DNA of 64,000 nt from Pseudoduganella rivuli (GCF_009674485.1 NZ_WKJJ01000018.1:153985-217984); one strand, 5' to 3'. Positions 52,779 to 62,803 are shown, numbered from the stretch's first letter. Numbers and translations: made by a program. Notes: a model not told the origin generated them from the letters alone.

Positions 52779-54455
52779 ATGCCAGACTATAGCAATTTGT
52801 CGATCCTGATCGTCGACCCCAACCAGGGTATGCGCGCCAGTCTGCACAACATGCTGAGCATGCTGTACATCACCAAGGTGGACGACGCCGTCAGCGCCGG
52901 TACGGCGATCCGCCAGCTCAGTAAGAAGTCATACGATGTGATCCTCTGCGAATACGACCTTGGCAGCGGGTCCGGTGATTCCGGACAGGATGGCCAGCAA
53001 CTGCTGGAAGACTTGCGTAACAATAAAGTCATCGCGCAGTGGACCATCTTCATCATGCTGACGTCCGAAGGCGTGTATGGCCGCGTGATCGGCGCGGCCG
53101 AGTTGCTGCCCACGGATTACATCCTCAAGCCGTTCACCGTTGAAACGCTGTCGCAGCGCTTCGGCAAGGCGCTGGAACGGCGCGCCGTCTTCCTGCCCGT
53201 GTACCAGCAGATCGGTCAGGGCAAGATCAAGGAAGCCATCACGGCCTGCCTGGCCGCCGAAACCGCCCAGCCCCGCTACGCGGCCGATTTTGCCCGCCTG
53301 CGTGCGGAATTGCTGCAATCGATCGGCCAGATCGCTGCGGCCGAACTGGCCTATGCGTCCGTGCTGCAAACCAAGCAGATCGGCTGGGCCCAGCTGGGCC
53401 AGGCGCGCTGCATGCACTTGTTGAAACGCCATTCGGAAGCCCAGGCGGGACTGGAAGCGCTGATCGCATCCAACCCGCGCTTCATGGCGGCCTACGATTT
53501 GCTGTCCAAGGTGCACCGCGCCCAGGGCAATGACGAAGCGGCCAAGCACGTGCTGCAGGATGCGATTGCGATTTCCCCCAACATGGTGGGCCGCCTGCGC
53601 AACCTGGGCGAAGTGGCGCTGGCGACCGGTGACGTCGAAGGCGCGGAAAAAGCCTACAAACAAGTGGTGGCGAAAGCCAAATACTCGGAATTCCGCGATC
53701 CGGAAGACCATTTGAACCTGGTGCGCACCTTGGTCACCAAGGGCGACGCCAATGGCGCGGCGGGCGTGGTGCGCGACATGGAACGGTCGCTGCGCGCCAG
53801 TCCGAACGTGGACGTGTGCCGCGCGTTCTCCGCGGCGCTGGTGCAGGAAATGAATGGCAACGCGGAAGGCGCCGTGGCCGAACTGACGACGGCGCTGGCG
53901 GCGCTGGGCGAGGCGCGCGTGTCGAACAGCCTGAAACTGGGCCTGGCGCAATCGCTGATGTCGAACCAGATGGACGACCAGGCCAATGCCGTGTTCTCGG
54001 CGTTGACGGCCGACGCCAGCAGCGGCATCACGGATGCGCAAGTGGTGGCCCTGTGTGAAAAGGCCGGACGGACCGACCTGGCCGAACGCTATGGCAAGAA
54101 AGTCGATTCCGAAGTGGATGCGATGGTGCGTAAGGCGGCGGAAAAATCCCGTTCCGGCGATCTCAAAGGCGCCGTGGCCGTCATGCAGGAAGCGCTGCGC
54201 CGCCGTCCCGACAATACCGGGCTGTGGGCGGTGGCGTCCACCGCCATGCTGCGCCAGATCACCGACCTTGGCTGGGACGGTCCCCTGGCCGCCCAGGCCG
54301 CGGGCTTGCTCAAGCGCATGCGCGAAGACAATCCTTCCCACCCGTTGCTGGCCGGCCTGATCGCCCAATACCAGGCGGCCCGCCAGAAGTACAATGTTGC
54401 TCCCCCGGCTACCGCGGCCCCGCCGCAGCAGCCAGCCCATGTTGAAAGCCGCTGA
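52779..54455 (+). CDS. Response regulator with receiver and TPR domains, copy 1
   Basis: A 558-residue protein. The receiver domain (about 5-130) has acceptor Asp60 (VILCEYD), Thr95 (IMLTSE) and Lys117 (YILKPFT); the usual acidic pair near residue 13 is Asp-Pro. A Gly/Ser/Asp-rich insert (GSGSGDSGQDGQ) follows the acceptor. The rest is tetratricopeptide repeats (for example AAYDLLSKVHRAQGNDEAAKHVLQDAI), so the output is protein binding. The sigma-28-like promoter suggests a role in motility or chemotaxis. GAGAG precedes ATG 52779. Confidence 0.85.
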   Translation: MPDYSNLSILIVDPNQGMRASLHNMLSMLYITKVDDAVSAGTAIRQLSKKSYDVILCEYDLGSGSGDSGQDGQQLLEDLRNNKVIAQWTIFIMLTSEGVYGRVIGAAELLPTDYILKPFTVETLSQRFGKALERRAVFLPVYQQIGQGKIKEAITACLAAETAQPRYAADFARLRAELLQSIGQIAAAELAYASVLQTKQIGWAQLGQARCMHLLKRHSEAQAGLEALIASNPRFMAAYDLLSKVHRAQGNDEAAKHVLQDAIAISPNMVGRLRNLGEVALATGDVEGAEKAYKQVVAKAKYSEFRDPEDHLNLVRTLVTKGDANGAAGVVRDMERSLRASPNVDVCRAFSAALVQEMNGNAEGAVAELTTALAALGEARVSNSLKLGLAQSLMSNQMDDQANAVFSALTADASSGITDAQVVALCEKAGRTDLAERYGKKVDSEVDAMVRKAAEKSRSGDLKGAVAVMQEALRRRPDNTGLWAVASTAMLRQITDLGWDGPLAAQAAGLLKRMREDNPSHPLLAGLIAQYQAARQKYNVAPPATAAPPQQPAHVESR

Positions 54456-56092
54456 TGCAGGATTACGCAGAATTATCCGTCTTATTGATCGACCCCAGCC
54501 AGGCCATGCGCACCAACCTGCGCGGCATGCTGAACCAGGCTGGTATTGTCCGTGTCGACGACGCCCTGTCGGCCGGCACGGCGATCCGCCAGATCAGCAA
54601 GAAGCAATACGACATCATTTTGTGCGAATACGACTTGTCCGGCGGTGTCGGCGACGGCGGACAGGATGGCCAGCAATTGCTGGAAGACTTGCGCCTGCAC
54701 GACATCCTGTCCCGCTGGTCGATCTTTTTCATGCTGACGTCCGAAGGGGCGTACAGCAAGGTGGTCAGCGCGGCCGAACTGGCGCCCAACGATTACATCC
54801 TCAAGCCGTTTACGCTGGAAATCCTGATGCAGCGGATCGCCCGCGCCATCGGCCGCCGCACGGCTTTTACCCCCGTCTACCAGTTGCTGGACCAGGGCAT
54901 GGTGCGCGAAGCGATTGCCGCCACCCGCGCCGGCGAAGGCAGCCACCCGCGCCTGGCCACGGAATTTGGCCGTCTGCGCGCGGACTTGCATTTCAGCCTG
55001 GGCGAACTGGCGGAAGCGGAACTGATTTACCACACGATCCTGGCTGGCCGTCCGATCGGCTGGGCGCACCTGGGCCTGGCGCGCTGCCAGTTCGGCACCG
55101 GACGCTACGATGAGGCCGTGCTGACCCTGGATAAATTGATCAGCCAGAACCCGAAATTCATGGCCGCCTACGACTTGCTGGCCCGCACGCACGAGGCGCT
55201 GGGCCAGCCGGCCCAGGCCAAGCGCGTGCTGGAAGAAGCCGTCGCGATTTCGCCGCACATGGTGCACCGCCTGCGCCACCTGGGCACGGTGGCATATGAC
55301 GCGGGCGACCCTGCCGTATCGGAAAAAGCATTCAAGCAAGTGGTGGCCAAGGCCAAGTATTCGGAATTCCGCGATCCGGAAGACCACGTCAACCTGGTGA
55401 AAGCCCTGATCAAGAAGGGCGATCCGAACCAGGCGGGCGGCGTGATCCGCGACCTGGAGCGTTCGCTGCGGGGCAACGACAACCTGGAAGCGTGCCGCGC
55501 GATTTCATCCGCCCTGCTGCTGGAAAGCATGGGCAACGGCAACGCCGCCATCTCGGAATTGAACGCAGCAGTCGCGGCCGTCTATGGCGCGCGCGGCCTG
55601 TCGCGCCGTATCCGGCTGGGGCTGGTGGATTCGTGCCTGCAATACAAGCTGGACAAGGATGCGGCCGGCGTCGTGATCGGCATGATGAATGACGACAACG
55701 ATGCGCTGTCGCTGGAAGACGCGGTGGGCGTGTTTGAAAAGGCGGGCCGCCACGACCTGGCGCGCGGCGTCGGCGAAACCGTCAACCTGCAGGTGGGCGA
55801 ATTGCTGGACAGCGCCGCCAGCCAGATGGAACAGGGCGACCACAAATCCGCCGTGTCCACCCTCAGTCTGGCGCTGCGCAAGGCGCCGAACAATCTGCCC
55901 GTGCTGTACGCGACGATCGGCGCCATGGTGCGCCAGCTCGACGAACTGGGCTGGGAAGCCGGCACCGGCGAACAGGCTGGCGTGCTGTTGCAGCGGCTGG
56001 GACGGATGGATGGGGACAACGAGGAATTCGACCGGCTGGTGCAGCAGTATTCGGGTACGCAGCGCAAGTACGGGATTTCCACCACCGCGTAA
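54455..56092 (+). CDS. Response regulator with receiver and TPR domains, copy 2
   Basis: A 545-residue paralogue of the preceding gene with the same layout: receiver with Asp-Pro at 13-14 (LLIDPSQAMR), acceptor Asp60, a Gly-rich insert (SGGVGDGGQDGQ), Lys in YILKPFT, then TPR repeats. Both copies share KAFKQVVAKAKYSEFRDPED-like stretches, showing tandem duplication. Its ATG overlaps the upstream stop (TGATG), so the two are co-translated and could act as a hetero-pair. Confidence 0.85.
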   Translation: MQDYAELSVLLIDPSQAMRTNLRGMLNQAGIVRVDDALSAGTAIRQISKKQYDIILCEYDLSGGVGDGGQDGQQLLEDLRLHDILSRWSIFFMLTSEGAYSKVVSAAELAPNDYILKPFTLEILMQRIARAIGRRTAFTPVYQLLDQGMVREAIAATRAGEGSHPRLATEFGRLRADLHFSLGELAEAELIYHTILAGRPIGWAHLGLARCQFGTGRYDEAVLTLDKLISQNPKFMAAYDLLARTHEALGQPAQAKRVLEEAVAISPHMVHRLRHLGTVAYDAGDPAVSEKAFKQVVAKAKYSEFRDPEDHVNLVKALIKKGDPNQAGGVIRDLERSLRGNDNLEACRAISSALLLESMGNGNAAISELNAAVAAVYGARGLSRRIRLGLVDSCLQYKLDKDAAGVVIGMMNDDNDALSLEDAVGVFEKAGRHDLARGVGETVNLQVGELLDSAASQMEQGDHKSAVSTLSLALRKAPNNLPVLYATIGAMVRQLDELGWEAGTGEQAGVLLQRLGRMDGDNEEFDRLVQQYSGTQRKYGISTTA

Positions 56093-56097
56093 TACGC

Positions 56098-56128
56098 GCG
56101 CCGCGGCGGCATATTCCCGCCGCGGCGC
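56098..56128. terminator. Hairpin between convergent REC-TPR copy 2 and 5-oxoprolinase
   Basis: A perfect twelve-base-pair GC stem (GCGCCGCGGCGG and CCGCCGCGGCGC) with a seven-base loop, no T tract. Confidence 0.6.
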
Positions 56129-56138
56129 CACACCATTG

Positions 56139-59100
56139 TTACGCCATGCCGTAACCGCCACCGCCCGGCGTTTCCACCACAAACACGTCGCCCACACCCA
56201 TTTCCGTCTTGCCGATATGCCCCAGCTGCTCGACGGAACCATCGCTGCGCAACACGTAGTTGCGCCCCTTGTCGCCCTCCCCGCCGCCGGCCATGCCGAA
56301 TGGCGCATATAACCGGTTGTTCGACAGGATCGCCGCCGTCATCGGTTCGAGGAAGCGCATTTTACGGGTGCCGCCATTGCCGCCCTGCCAGCACCCCTTG
56401 CCACCGGAACCATCGCGGATTTCATAGCTGTCCAGCCGCACGGGGAAGCGGAATTCCAGCACTTCCGGGTCGGTCAGGCGTGAATTGGTCATATTGGTCT
56501 GTACCACGGAGGTGCCGTCGAACCCGTCGCCGGCGCCGGAACCGCCGCTGATGGTTTCGTAATACTGGTAGCGCGCGTTACCGAACGTGAAATTGTTCAT
56601 CGTGCCCTGCGACGCCGCCAGCACGCCCAGCGCGCCATACAGCGCATTGGTGATGCAGGTCGACGTCTCGACGTTGCCCGACACCACCGACGCCGGGTAA
56701 TGGGGATTGAGCATCGAGCCGGATGGAATGATGACGTTCAACGGCTTCAGGCAGCCCGCGTTCAGGGGGATGTCGTCATCGACCAGCGTGCGGAACACAT
56801 ACAGCACGGCCGCCATGCAGACCGCCGATGGCGCGTTGAAATTGTTGTCCAGTTGCGGCGACGTGCCGGTAAAGTCGATTTCCGCGCTGCGGCCTGCGCG
56901 GTCCACCCGCACCGCCACCTGGATTTGCGCGCCGTTATCGAGTGGCAAAGTGAAGTGGCCGTCGTGCAGCGCGCTGATCACGCGGCGCACGGCCTCTTCC
57001 GCGTTATCCTGCACGTGGCGCATGTATGCCTGCACCACGTCGAGGCCGAAATGCGCGACCATCTTGCGCAATTCATCGACGCCCTTCTGGTTGGCGGCAA
57101 TCTGCGCGCGCAAGTCCGCCATGTTCTGGTCAGGATTGCGGGCAGGCCATTTGGCGCCGGCCAGCAGCGCGCGGGCTTCTACGTCGCGCAAACGACCACC
57201 CTCGGCGCCGTCGACCAGCTTGAAATTGTCGATCAGCACACCTTCGTCTTCGATGCTGCGCGAATCCGGCGGCATCGAGCCGGGTGTGGTGCCGCCGATG
57301 TCCGCGTGGTGGCCGCGCGATCCCACGTAGAACAGGATGGACTGGCCGGCCTCGTCGAACACGGGGGTAATCACCGTCACATCCGGCAAGTGGGTGCCGC
57401 CGTTGTACGGGTCGTTCAGCATGTAGACATCGCCCGGCGCCATCCTGCCTGCATTTTCCCTCATGACGGTCTTGATGCTTTCACCCATGGAGCCCAGGTG
57501 CACCGGCATATGCGGCGCATTGGCGATCAGGTTGCCGTCCGCATCGAAGATCGCGCACGAGAAATCCAGGCGCTCCTTGATGTTGACGGAATATGCCGTG
57601 TTTTGCAGCCGCAGACCCATTTGCTCGGCAATCGACATGAACAGGTTGTTGAACACTTCCAGCATGACGGGATCGGCCGTGGTGCCGATGGCGCGCCGTT
57701 CCGGCAGCGGCAACACGCGGCGCAGCACCAGGTGGTCTTGCGGCGTGACCTGCGCCTGCCAGCCCGGCTCCACCACGGTGGTCGCATTGGCTTCCGCGAT
57801 GATCGCGGGACCGTCGATGACGTCGCCAATGCGCGTGTCGTCGCGGCGGTACAACGGCGCATCGCGCCATTTTCCCGCGCCGTACATGCGCACCACGCCA
57901 TGCGCGCGCAGGCCACCGTCGCGCGGCGCCTGTTCCGGCGTGGCTGGCGGCGGCGCGTCCGATGCGCCGACCGCCTCGACCGACACGGCTTCGATGACCA
58001 GCGCCTTGTGCGGCATCAGGAACGAAAAGCGCTTGCGGTACGCCGCCTCGAACTGGGCCTGCATGTCACCCAGGCTGCCGAACAGCACGATCAGCGCGGA
58101 ATCCGTCCCTTCATAGCGCAAGTGCACGCGGTCGATCAGCGCGATGCGTTCGTCCGCCACGCCCTGGCGCAGCAATTCGCCGCGCGCCTCCTGGCCCAGC
58201 GCATCGAGGCGGGCCCGCAATGGTGATTCGACGCCCTGCTCCATGCGGATTTCCAGCGCCTGTTCGCGCATCGCGGCCTGGTCCGCCAGCCCCATGCCAT
58301 AGGCCGACAGCACGCCCGCCAGCGAATGGATGAACACGGTCTTCATGCCCAGGGCATCGGCCACCAGGCACGCGTGCTGGCCGCCCGCGCCGCCAAAGCT
58401 GGTCAGCGTGTATTCGGTGACGTCGTGGCCGCGCTGCACGGAAATCTGCTTGATGGCGTTGGCCATGTTGCCGACAGCGATTTCTATAAAGCCCGCCGCC
58501 ACTTCGTCGGCGCCGATCGGCTTGCCGGTGGCGGCATGGATGTCGGCGGCCATGGCCGCGAAACGCCGCTTGACTTCATCGCGGTCCAGCATTTGTTTGC
58601 CGTCCGCGCCGAACAGTTTCGGGAAGTGTTCCGGCTGGATCTTGCCCAGCATGACATTGCAATCCGTGACGGCCAGCGGGCCGCCGCGGCGGTAACTGGC
58701 CGGGCCGGGGTTCGCGCCCGCACTGTCGGGGCCCACGCGGAAACGGCTGCCGTCGAAATGCAGGATCGAGCCGCCACCGGCCGCCACCGTATGGATGCTC
58801 ATCATGGGTGCGCGCATCCGCACGCCGGCCACTTGCGTTTCAAACACCCGCTCGAATTCACCGGAATAATGCGACACGTCGGTCGACGTGCCGCCCATGT
58901 CGAAGCCGATGATCTTGTCAAAGCCCGCCAGGCGGCTGGCCCGCACCATGCCGACGATGCCGCCGGCCGGACCGCTGAGGATGGAATCCTTGCCCTGGAA
59001 AGCGCGGGCATCGGCCAGGCCGCCATTGGATTGCATGAATTGCAAGTTCAGGCCCGGCAATTCGCTGGCCACCTGGTCGACATAGCGGCGCAGGATGGGC

Positions 59101-59741
59101 GACAGGTAGGCGTCCACCACCGTGGTGTCGCCGCGCGCCACCAGTTTCATCATGGGACTGACCAGATGGGACACGGAAATTTGTGTAAAGCCGATGTCGC
59201 GCGCGATCCCGGCCACGCGGGCTTCATGCGCCGTGTGACGGTAGCCGTGCATGAAGGCAATGGCCAGCGAGCGCATGCCGCTGTCGAACGCGGCTTGCAG
59301 CCCGGCGCGCGCAGTCTGCTCATCGAGCGGCGTCACCAGCTCGCCGTGCGCGCCGATGCGCTCATCGATTTCCACCACGCGGGAATACAGCAATTCCGGC
59401 AGCACGATGTGCCGCTCAAACAGCCGGGGACGGTTCTGGTAGGCGATCCGCAGCGCATCGCGGAAGCCGCGCGTGATGGCCAGCACCGTGGGTTCGCCCT
59501 TGCGCTCCAGCAGCGCGTTGGTGGCTACCGTGGTGCCCATTTTCACCGCTTCGATGCGGCCGGCCGGCACCGGTTCGCCGGCCGCCACGCCCAGCAAATG
59601 GCGGATGCCGGCAATGGCGGCGTCGCGGTACTGTTCAGGATTCTCGGACAACAGCTTATGCGTGCGCAGTTTGCCGTCAGGCATCCGCGCAACGATGTCG
59701 GTAAACGTGCCGCCGCGGTCGATCCAGAATTGCCAGTCCAT
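56139..59741 (-). CDS. 5-oxoprolinase / hydantoinase (HyuA-HyuB fusion)
   Basis: A 1200-residue single chain joining the ATP-binding HyuA half (about 1-680; FWIDRGGTFTDIVARMPDG, IGFDMGGTSTDVSHY, GGGSILHFDG) and the HyuB half (about 690-1200; LDFSCAIFDADGNLIANAPHMPVHLGSM, VSGNVETSTCITNALYGALG). This matches ATP-dependent 5-oxoprolinase, which opens 5-oxoproline to glutamate; close relatives open hydantoins or carboxylate acetone-like substrates, so the substrate is likely but not certain. GGGGAGC precedes ATG 59741. It diverges from nnr. Confidence 0.88.
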   Translation of the reverse strand: MDWQFWIDRGGTFTDIVARMPDGKLRTHKLLSENPEQYRDAAIAGIRHLLGVAAGEPVPAGRIEAVKMGTTVATNALLERKGEPTVLAITRGFRDALRIAYQNRPRLFERHIVLPELLYSRVVEIDERIGAHGELVTPLDEQTARAGLQAAFDSGMRSLAIAFMHGYRHTAHEARVAGIARDIGFTQISVSHLVSPMMKLVARGDTTVVDAYLSPILRRYVDQVASELPGLNLQFMQSNGGLADARAFQGKDSILSGPAGGIVGMVRASRLAGFDKIIGFDMGGTSTDVSHYSGEFERVFETQVAGVRMRAPMMSIHTVAAGGGSILHFDGSRFRVGPDSAGANPGPASYRRGGPLAVTDCNVMLGKIQPEHFPKLFGADGKQMLDRDEVKRRFAAMAADIHAATGKPIGADEVAAGFIEIAVGNMANAIKQISVQRGHDVTEYTLTSFGGAGGQHACLVADALGMKTVFIHSLAGVLSAYGMGLADQAAMREQALEIRMEQGVESPLRARLDALGQEARGELLRQGVADERIALIDRVHLRYEGTDSALIVLFGSLGDMQAQFEAAYRKRFSFLMPHKALVIEAVSVEAVGASDAPPPATPEQAPRDGGLRAHGVVRMYGAGKWRDAPLYRRDDTRIGDVIDGPAIIAEANATTVVEPGWQAQVTPQDHLVLRRVLPLPERRAIGTTADPVMLEVFNNLFMSIAEQMGLRLQNTAYSVNIKERLDFSCAIFDADGNLIANAPHMPVHLGSMGESIKTVMRENAGRMAPGDVYMLNDPYNGGTHLPDVTVITPVFDEAGQSILFYVGSRGHHADIGGTTPGSMPPDSRSIEDEGVLIDNFKLVDGAEGGRLRDVEARALLAGAKWPARNPDQNMADLRAQIAANQKGVDELRKMVAHFGLDVVQAYMRHVQDNAEEAVRRVISALHDGHFTLPLDNGAQIQVAVRVDRAGRSAEIDFTGTSPQLDNNFNAPSAVCMAAVLYVFRTLVDDDIPLNAGCLKPLNVIIPSGSMLNPHYPASVVSGNVETSTCITNALYGALGVLAASQGTMNNFTFGNARYQYYETISGGSGAGDGFDGTSVVQTNMTNSRLTDPEVLEFRFPVRLDSYEIRDGSGGKGCWQGGNGGTRKMRFLEPMTAAILSNNRLYAPFGMAGGGEGDKGRNYVLRSDGSVEQLGHIGKTEMGVGDVFVVETPGGGGYGMA

Positions 59742-59848
59742 GTGCTCCCCTAGGGAATGTTGAAGGGCATATTGTAGTGCGCCGGCATGTCGATCCGCCA
59801 TGTGTATTTGGCGTTAAAATGACACACCCACATACAGGAAACCATTAC

Positions 59849-61363
59849 ATGAATCCACTGTATAGCGTCGCTGAAATCCGCGCCATCGAGTATGCTGCGG
59901 CGCAGCGTTTACCGGCCGGTGCATTGATGCAGCGGGCGGGCCAGGCGGCGGCCAATGCGGCGCTGGACATGCTGCCGTTTTCCACCAGCCGCGCCAGGGT
60001 GCTGGTGCTGGCCGGTCCCGGCAACAATGGCGGCGATGCGCTGGAAGTGGCGGCCCACCTCGCGTTCGCCGGCGCCCAAGTGAGCGTCCAGCATTACGGC
60101 TGCGAGGATGCAGGCGGCCATTGCAGTCCCGAACGGGAAGCGGCCTTGCAGCGCGCCCGGGGCAGCACGGCGAAATTCGAACGGCTGGCGCCGGAAACGC
60201 TGGCGCAGCACGACTGGAACCTGGTGATCGACGGCCTGTTCGGCATCGGCTTGGCGCGCGCCATCGAAGGCGACATGCGCGCGCTGGTGGAAGCCGTCAA
60301 TGCGCTGCCATGCAACCGCTTCGCGCTCGACGTGCCCAGCGGGCTCGATGCGGATACCGGCGCCATCGTGGGTCCGGACGGCGTGGCCGTGCAAGCCACG
60401 CATACCATCACGTATATCGCGGACAAGGCCGGCCTGTACACGTGCGCCGGGCGCGATTACGCGGGCGACGTGCAGGTGGCGCGGCTCGATATCGATGCGG
60501 CGCTGTATCCGTCCACGCGCTGCCATTTGAATGACGTGAAATTTTTCGCGCGCCACCTGGCCAAGCGCCGCCACAACACGCACAAGGGCAGCTATGGCAA
60601 CGTCGCCGTGATTGGCGGCGCGCCCGGCATGGGCGGCGCCATCACGCTGGCCGCGCGGGCCGCGCTGATGTCGGGCGCCGGCCGCGTGTATGCATGCCAT
60701 ATCGATGTACCGCCCGCTTACGACAGCACGCAGCCGGAATTGATGCTGCGCCGTGCGCAGGAATTCGAGATGGAGGGCGCCGTGGTGGTGGCCGGCCCCG
60801 GGCTGGGCGCCAGTGAGGACAGCCGCGCGGCGCTGGCGCGGGCCGTGCGCAGCACCGCGCCCCTGCTGCTCGACGCCGATGCGCTGAACTTGCTGGCGGA
60901 AGACAATGCGTTACAGGCCACCGTGGCGGAACGGGCCGCGCCGACCGTCATCACGCCGCACCCGCTGGAAGCTGCGCGGCTGTTGGGCATCTCGGCGCAA
61001 GCGGTGCAATGCAACCGCCCCGGCATGGCGCGCGACCTGGCGGCGCGCTTGCGCGCCATGGTGGTATTGAAAGGGTCCGGCACCGTGCTGGCAAAGCCGG
61101 ATGGCCATACCGTGGTCAATACCACGGGCAATCCCGCGCTGGCCACGGCCGGCACGGGCGACGTGCTGGCGGGCCTGTGCGGCAGCTTGCTGGCGCAAGG
61201 ATGGCCCGCGTGGGAAGCGGCGTTATCGTCCGTGTGGCTGCACGGCATGGCGGCCGACGTGCTGGTAACGGAAGGACTGGGCCCGATCGGCGTGACCGCC
61301 AGCGAACTGATCCCGGCAATCCGCACCGCCCTGAACCGCATGGTGCACATGCACGGCCGCTGA
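59849..61363 (+). CDS. nnr: Bifunctional NAD(P)H-hydrate epimerase / ADP-dependent dehydratase
   Basis: Nnr repairs damaged NAD(P)H hydrates. The N-terminal epimerase half (about 1-215; VLVLAGPGNNGGDALEVAAHL, FALDVPSGLDADTG) is fused to the C-terminal dehydratase of the ribokinase fold (about 230-500; GSYGNVAVIGGAPGMGGAIT, TVITPHPLEAARLL, GNPALATAGTGDVLAG). At 504 residues it has the normal length for the fusion. AGGAAA precedes ATG 59849. Confidence 0.93.
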   Translation: MNPLYSVAEIRAIEYAAAQRLPAGALMQRAGQAAANAALDMLPFSTSRARVLVLAGPGNNGGDALEVAAHLAFAGAQVSVQHYGCEDAGGHCSPEREAALQRARGSTAKFERLAPETLAQHDWNLVIDGLFGIGLARAIEGDMRALVEAVNALPCNRFALDVPSGLDADTGAIVGPDGVAVQATHTITYIADKAGLYTCAGRDYAGDVQVARLDIDAALYPSTRCHLNDVKFFARHLAKRRHNTHKGSYGNVAVIGGAPGMGGAITLAARAALMSGAGRVYACHIDVPPAYDSTQPELMLRRAQEFEMEGAVVVAGPGLGASEDSRAALARAVRSTAPLLLDADALNLLAEDNALQATVAERAAPTVITPHPLEAARLLGISAQAVQCNRPGMARDLAARLRAMVVLKGSGTVLAKPDGHTVVNTTGNPALATAGTGDVLAGLCGSLLAQGWPAWEAALSSVWLHGMAADVLVTEGLGPIGVTASELIPAIRTALNRMVHMHGR

Positions 61364-61442
61364 GCCCGAAATGGCCACAGGCTATGCCCCGCAGGGCGGT
61401 TTTGCCAAGGGCAAAGCCGCCATGCACGCAGCCCGCCGAAGT

Positions 61443-62150
61443 CTAAGCGAGCCGCCCCGCAGCGATCGTCAACGCCCTTCCACACCGCGCCGCCACGGCG
61501 GGATCATGCGTCACCAGCACCAGGGTCGATCCCTTTTCCCGGTTCAGCTCGAACATCAACCCGATCACCGCCTCCCCTGTCGCCGCATCCAGGCTGCCGG
61601 TCGGTTCATCGGCAAACAGCAACGGCGGCTCGCCCACGAAGGCGCGCGCCAGCGCGACCCGCTGCTGCTCGCCGCCGGACAGGAATTTCGGATAATGGCG
61701 CAGCCGCGATGACAGCCCCACCCGCGCCAGCATGGCTTGCGCCTTCGCCTTTGCCGCCGGATCGCCCGCCAGTTCCAGCGGCAACATGACGTTTTCCAGC
61801 GCCGTCAAATGCGCCAGCAACTGGAAATTCTGGAACACGAACCCCAGCTTGGCCTTGCGCAGCGCGGCGCGGCCATCTTCGTCGAGGGCATAGATATCGC
61901 AGCCGTCGAGCAACACGCGGCCGGCGGTGGGCGTGTCGAGGCCGGCCAGCAAACCCAATAGCGTGGACTTGCCACTGCCGGATGCCCCGACAATGGCGAC
62001 CGTTTCCCCGTGTTGCACGGTAAAATCCACGCTGTGCAATATAGTCAGTTCCCCGCTGGCATCGGCCACGGTTTTGCCGAGGCCGGTCACGGCGATCGCC
62101 GCGCGGGGGCTGGTGTAGTCACCATTTTTCGAATTGGGAAAGTCAGGCAT
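61443..62150 (-). CDS. ABC transporter ATPase, YbbA/LolD-like, without adjacent permease
   Basis: A 235-residue ATPase with Walker A GASGSGKST, Q-loop FVFQNFQLLAHL, signature LSGGEQQRVALARAF, Walker B LLFADEPTGSLD and H-loop VTHD. It fits the MacB/LolD/YbbA group. In E. coli ybbA is divergent from tesA and is followed by the permease gene ybbP; here the tesA neighbour is kept but nnr, convergent, stands where the permease would be. The start codon ATG 62150 overlaps that of tesA. Confidence 0.85.
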   Translation of the reverse strand: MPDFPNSKNGDYTSPRAAIAVTGLGKTVADASGELTILHSVDFTVQHGETVAIVGASGSGKSTLLGLLAGLDTPTAGRVLLDGCDIYALDEDGRAALRKAKLGFVFQNFQLLAHLTALENVMLPLELAGDPAAKAKAQAMLARVGLSSRLRHYPKFLSGGEQQRVALARAFVGEPPLLFADEPTGSLDAATGEAVIGLMFELNREKGSTLVLVTHDPAVAARCGRALTIAAGRLA

Positions 62151-62796
62151 GTTGGAATTCATTCGTCGTATGCGCCGGTCGTTGTGGCTGCCGCTGTTTG
62201 TCGTGCTGTGCCTGGGCATGGCCCCGAGCGCTCATTCTGCACCAAAAAAAGTCCTGGTGGTGGGCGACAGCCTGTCTGCCGAATATGGGCTGGCCGCCGG
62301 CACGGGCTGGGTTGCCCTGCTGGGCGACAAGATCAGGCAGCAAAAGCTGGATGCGGAAATCGTCAACGCCAGCGTCAGCGGTGAAACCACCAGTGGCGGG
62401 CGCACCCGCCTGCCGGCGCTGTTAAAGAAGCACCAGCCGGATGTCGTCGTCATCGAACTGGGCGCCAATGACGGCTTGCGCGGCCTGCCGGTGGCGGCCG
62501 CCGAAGCCAACCTGCGCGCGATGGTCGACCAGGCGCGGGGCGCCGGCGCCAAGGTGCTGCTGGTGGGCATGCGCATGCCGCCGAACTATGGCCGCGACTA
62601 CGCGGAAAAATTCTTCGCCATGTTCGGCACGTTGAGCCGCGACGTGAAAACGCCGCTGGCGCCGTTCATGCTCGACGGCGTGGCCGACAAGACCGACCTG
62701 TTCCAGCCGGACCGCCTGCATCCGCTGGCCAAGGCACATCCCATTATCCTGGGCAATATCTGGCCCCATTTGCAGCCGCTGCTGAAAGCGAAATAA
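62149..62796 (+). CDS. tesA: Arylesterase / lysophospholipase TesA-like (GDSL)
   Basis: A 215-residue SGNH hydrolase with a signal peptide (LWLPLFVVLCLGMAPSAHSAP), so periplasmic. Block I GDSLSAEYGLAAGTGW holds the catalytic Ser, block III ELGANDGLRG the oxyanion Asn, and the Asp-His pair is in DRLHPLAKAHP. TesA-type enzymes hydrolyse acyl-CoA thioesters, esters and lysophospholipids. ATG 62149 overlaps the divergent ATPase start; ATG 62170 is an alternative that keeps the signal peptide. Confidence 0.9.
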   Translation: MLEFIRRMRRSLWLPLFVVLCLGMAPSAHSAPKKVLVVGDSLSAEYGLAAGTGWVALLGDKIRQQKLDAEIVNASVSGETTSGGRTRLPALLKKHQPDVVVIELGANDGLRGLPVAAAEANLRAMVDQARGAGAKVLLVGMRMPPNYGRDYAEKFFAMFGTLSRDVKTPLAPFMLDGVADKTDLFQPDRLHPLAKAHPIILGNIWPHLQPLLKAK

Positions 62797-62803
62797 GCAC
62801 CAC

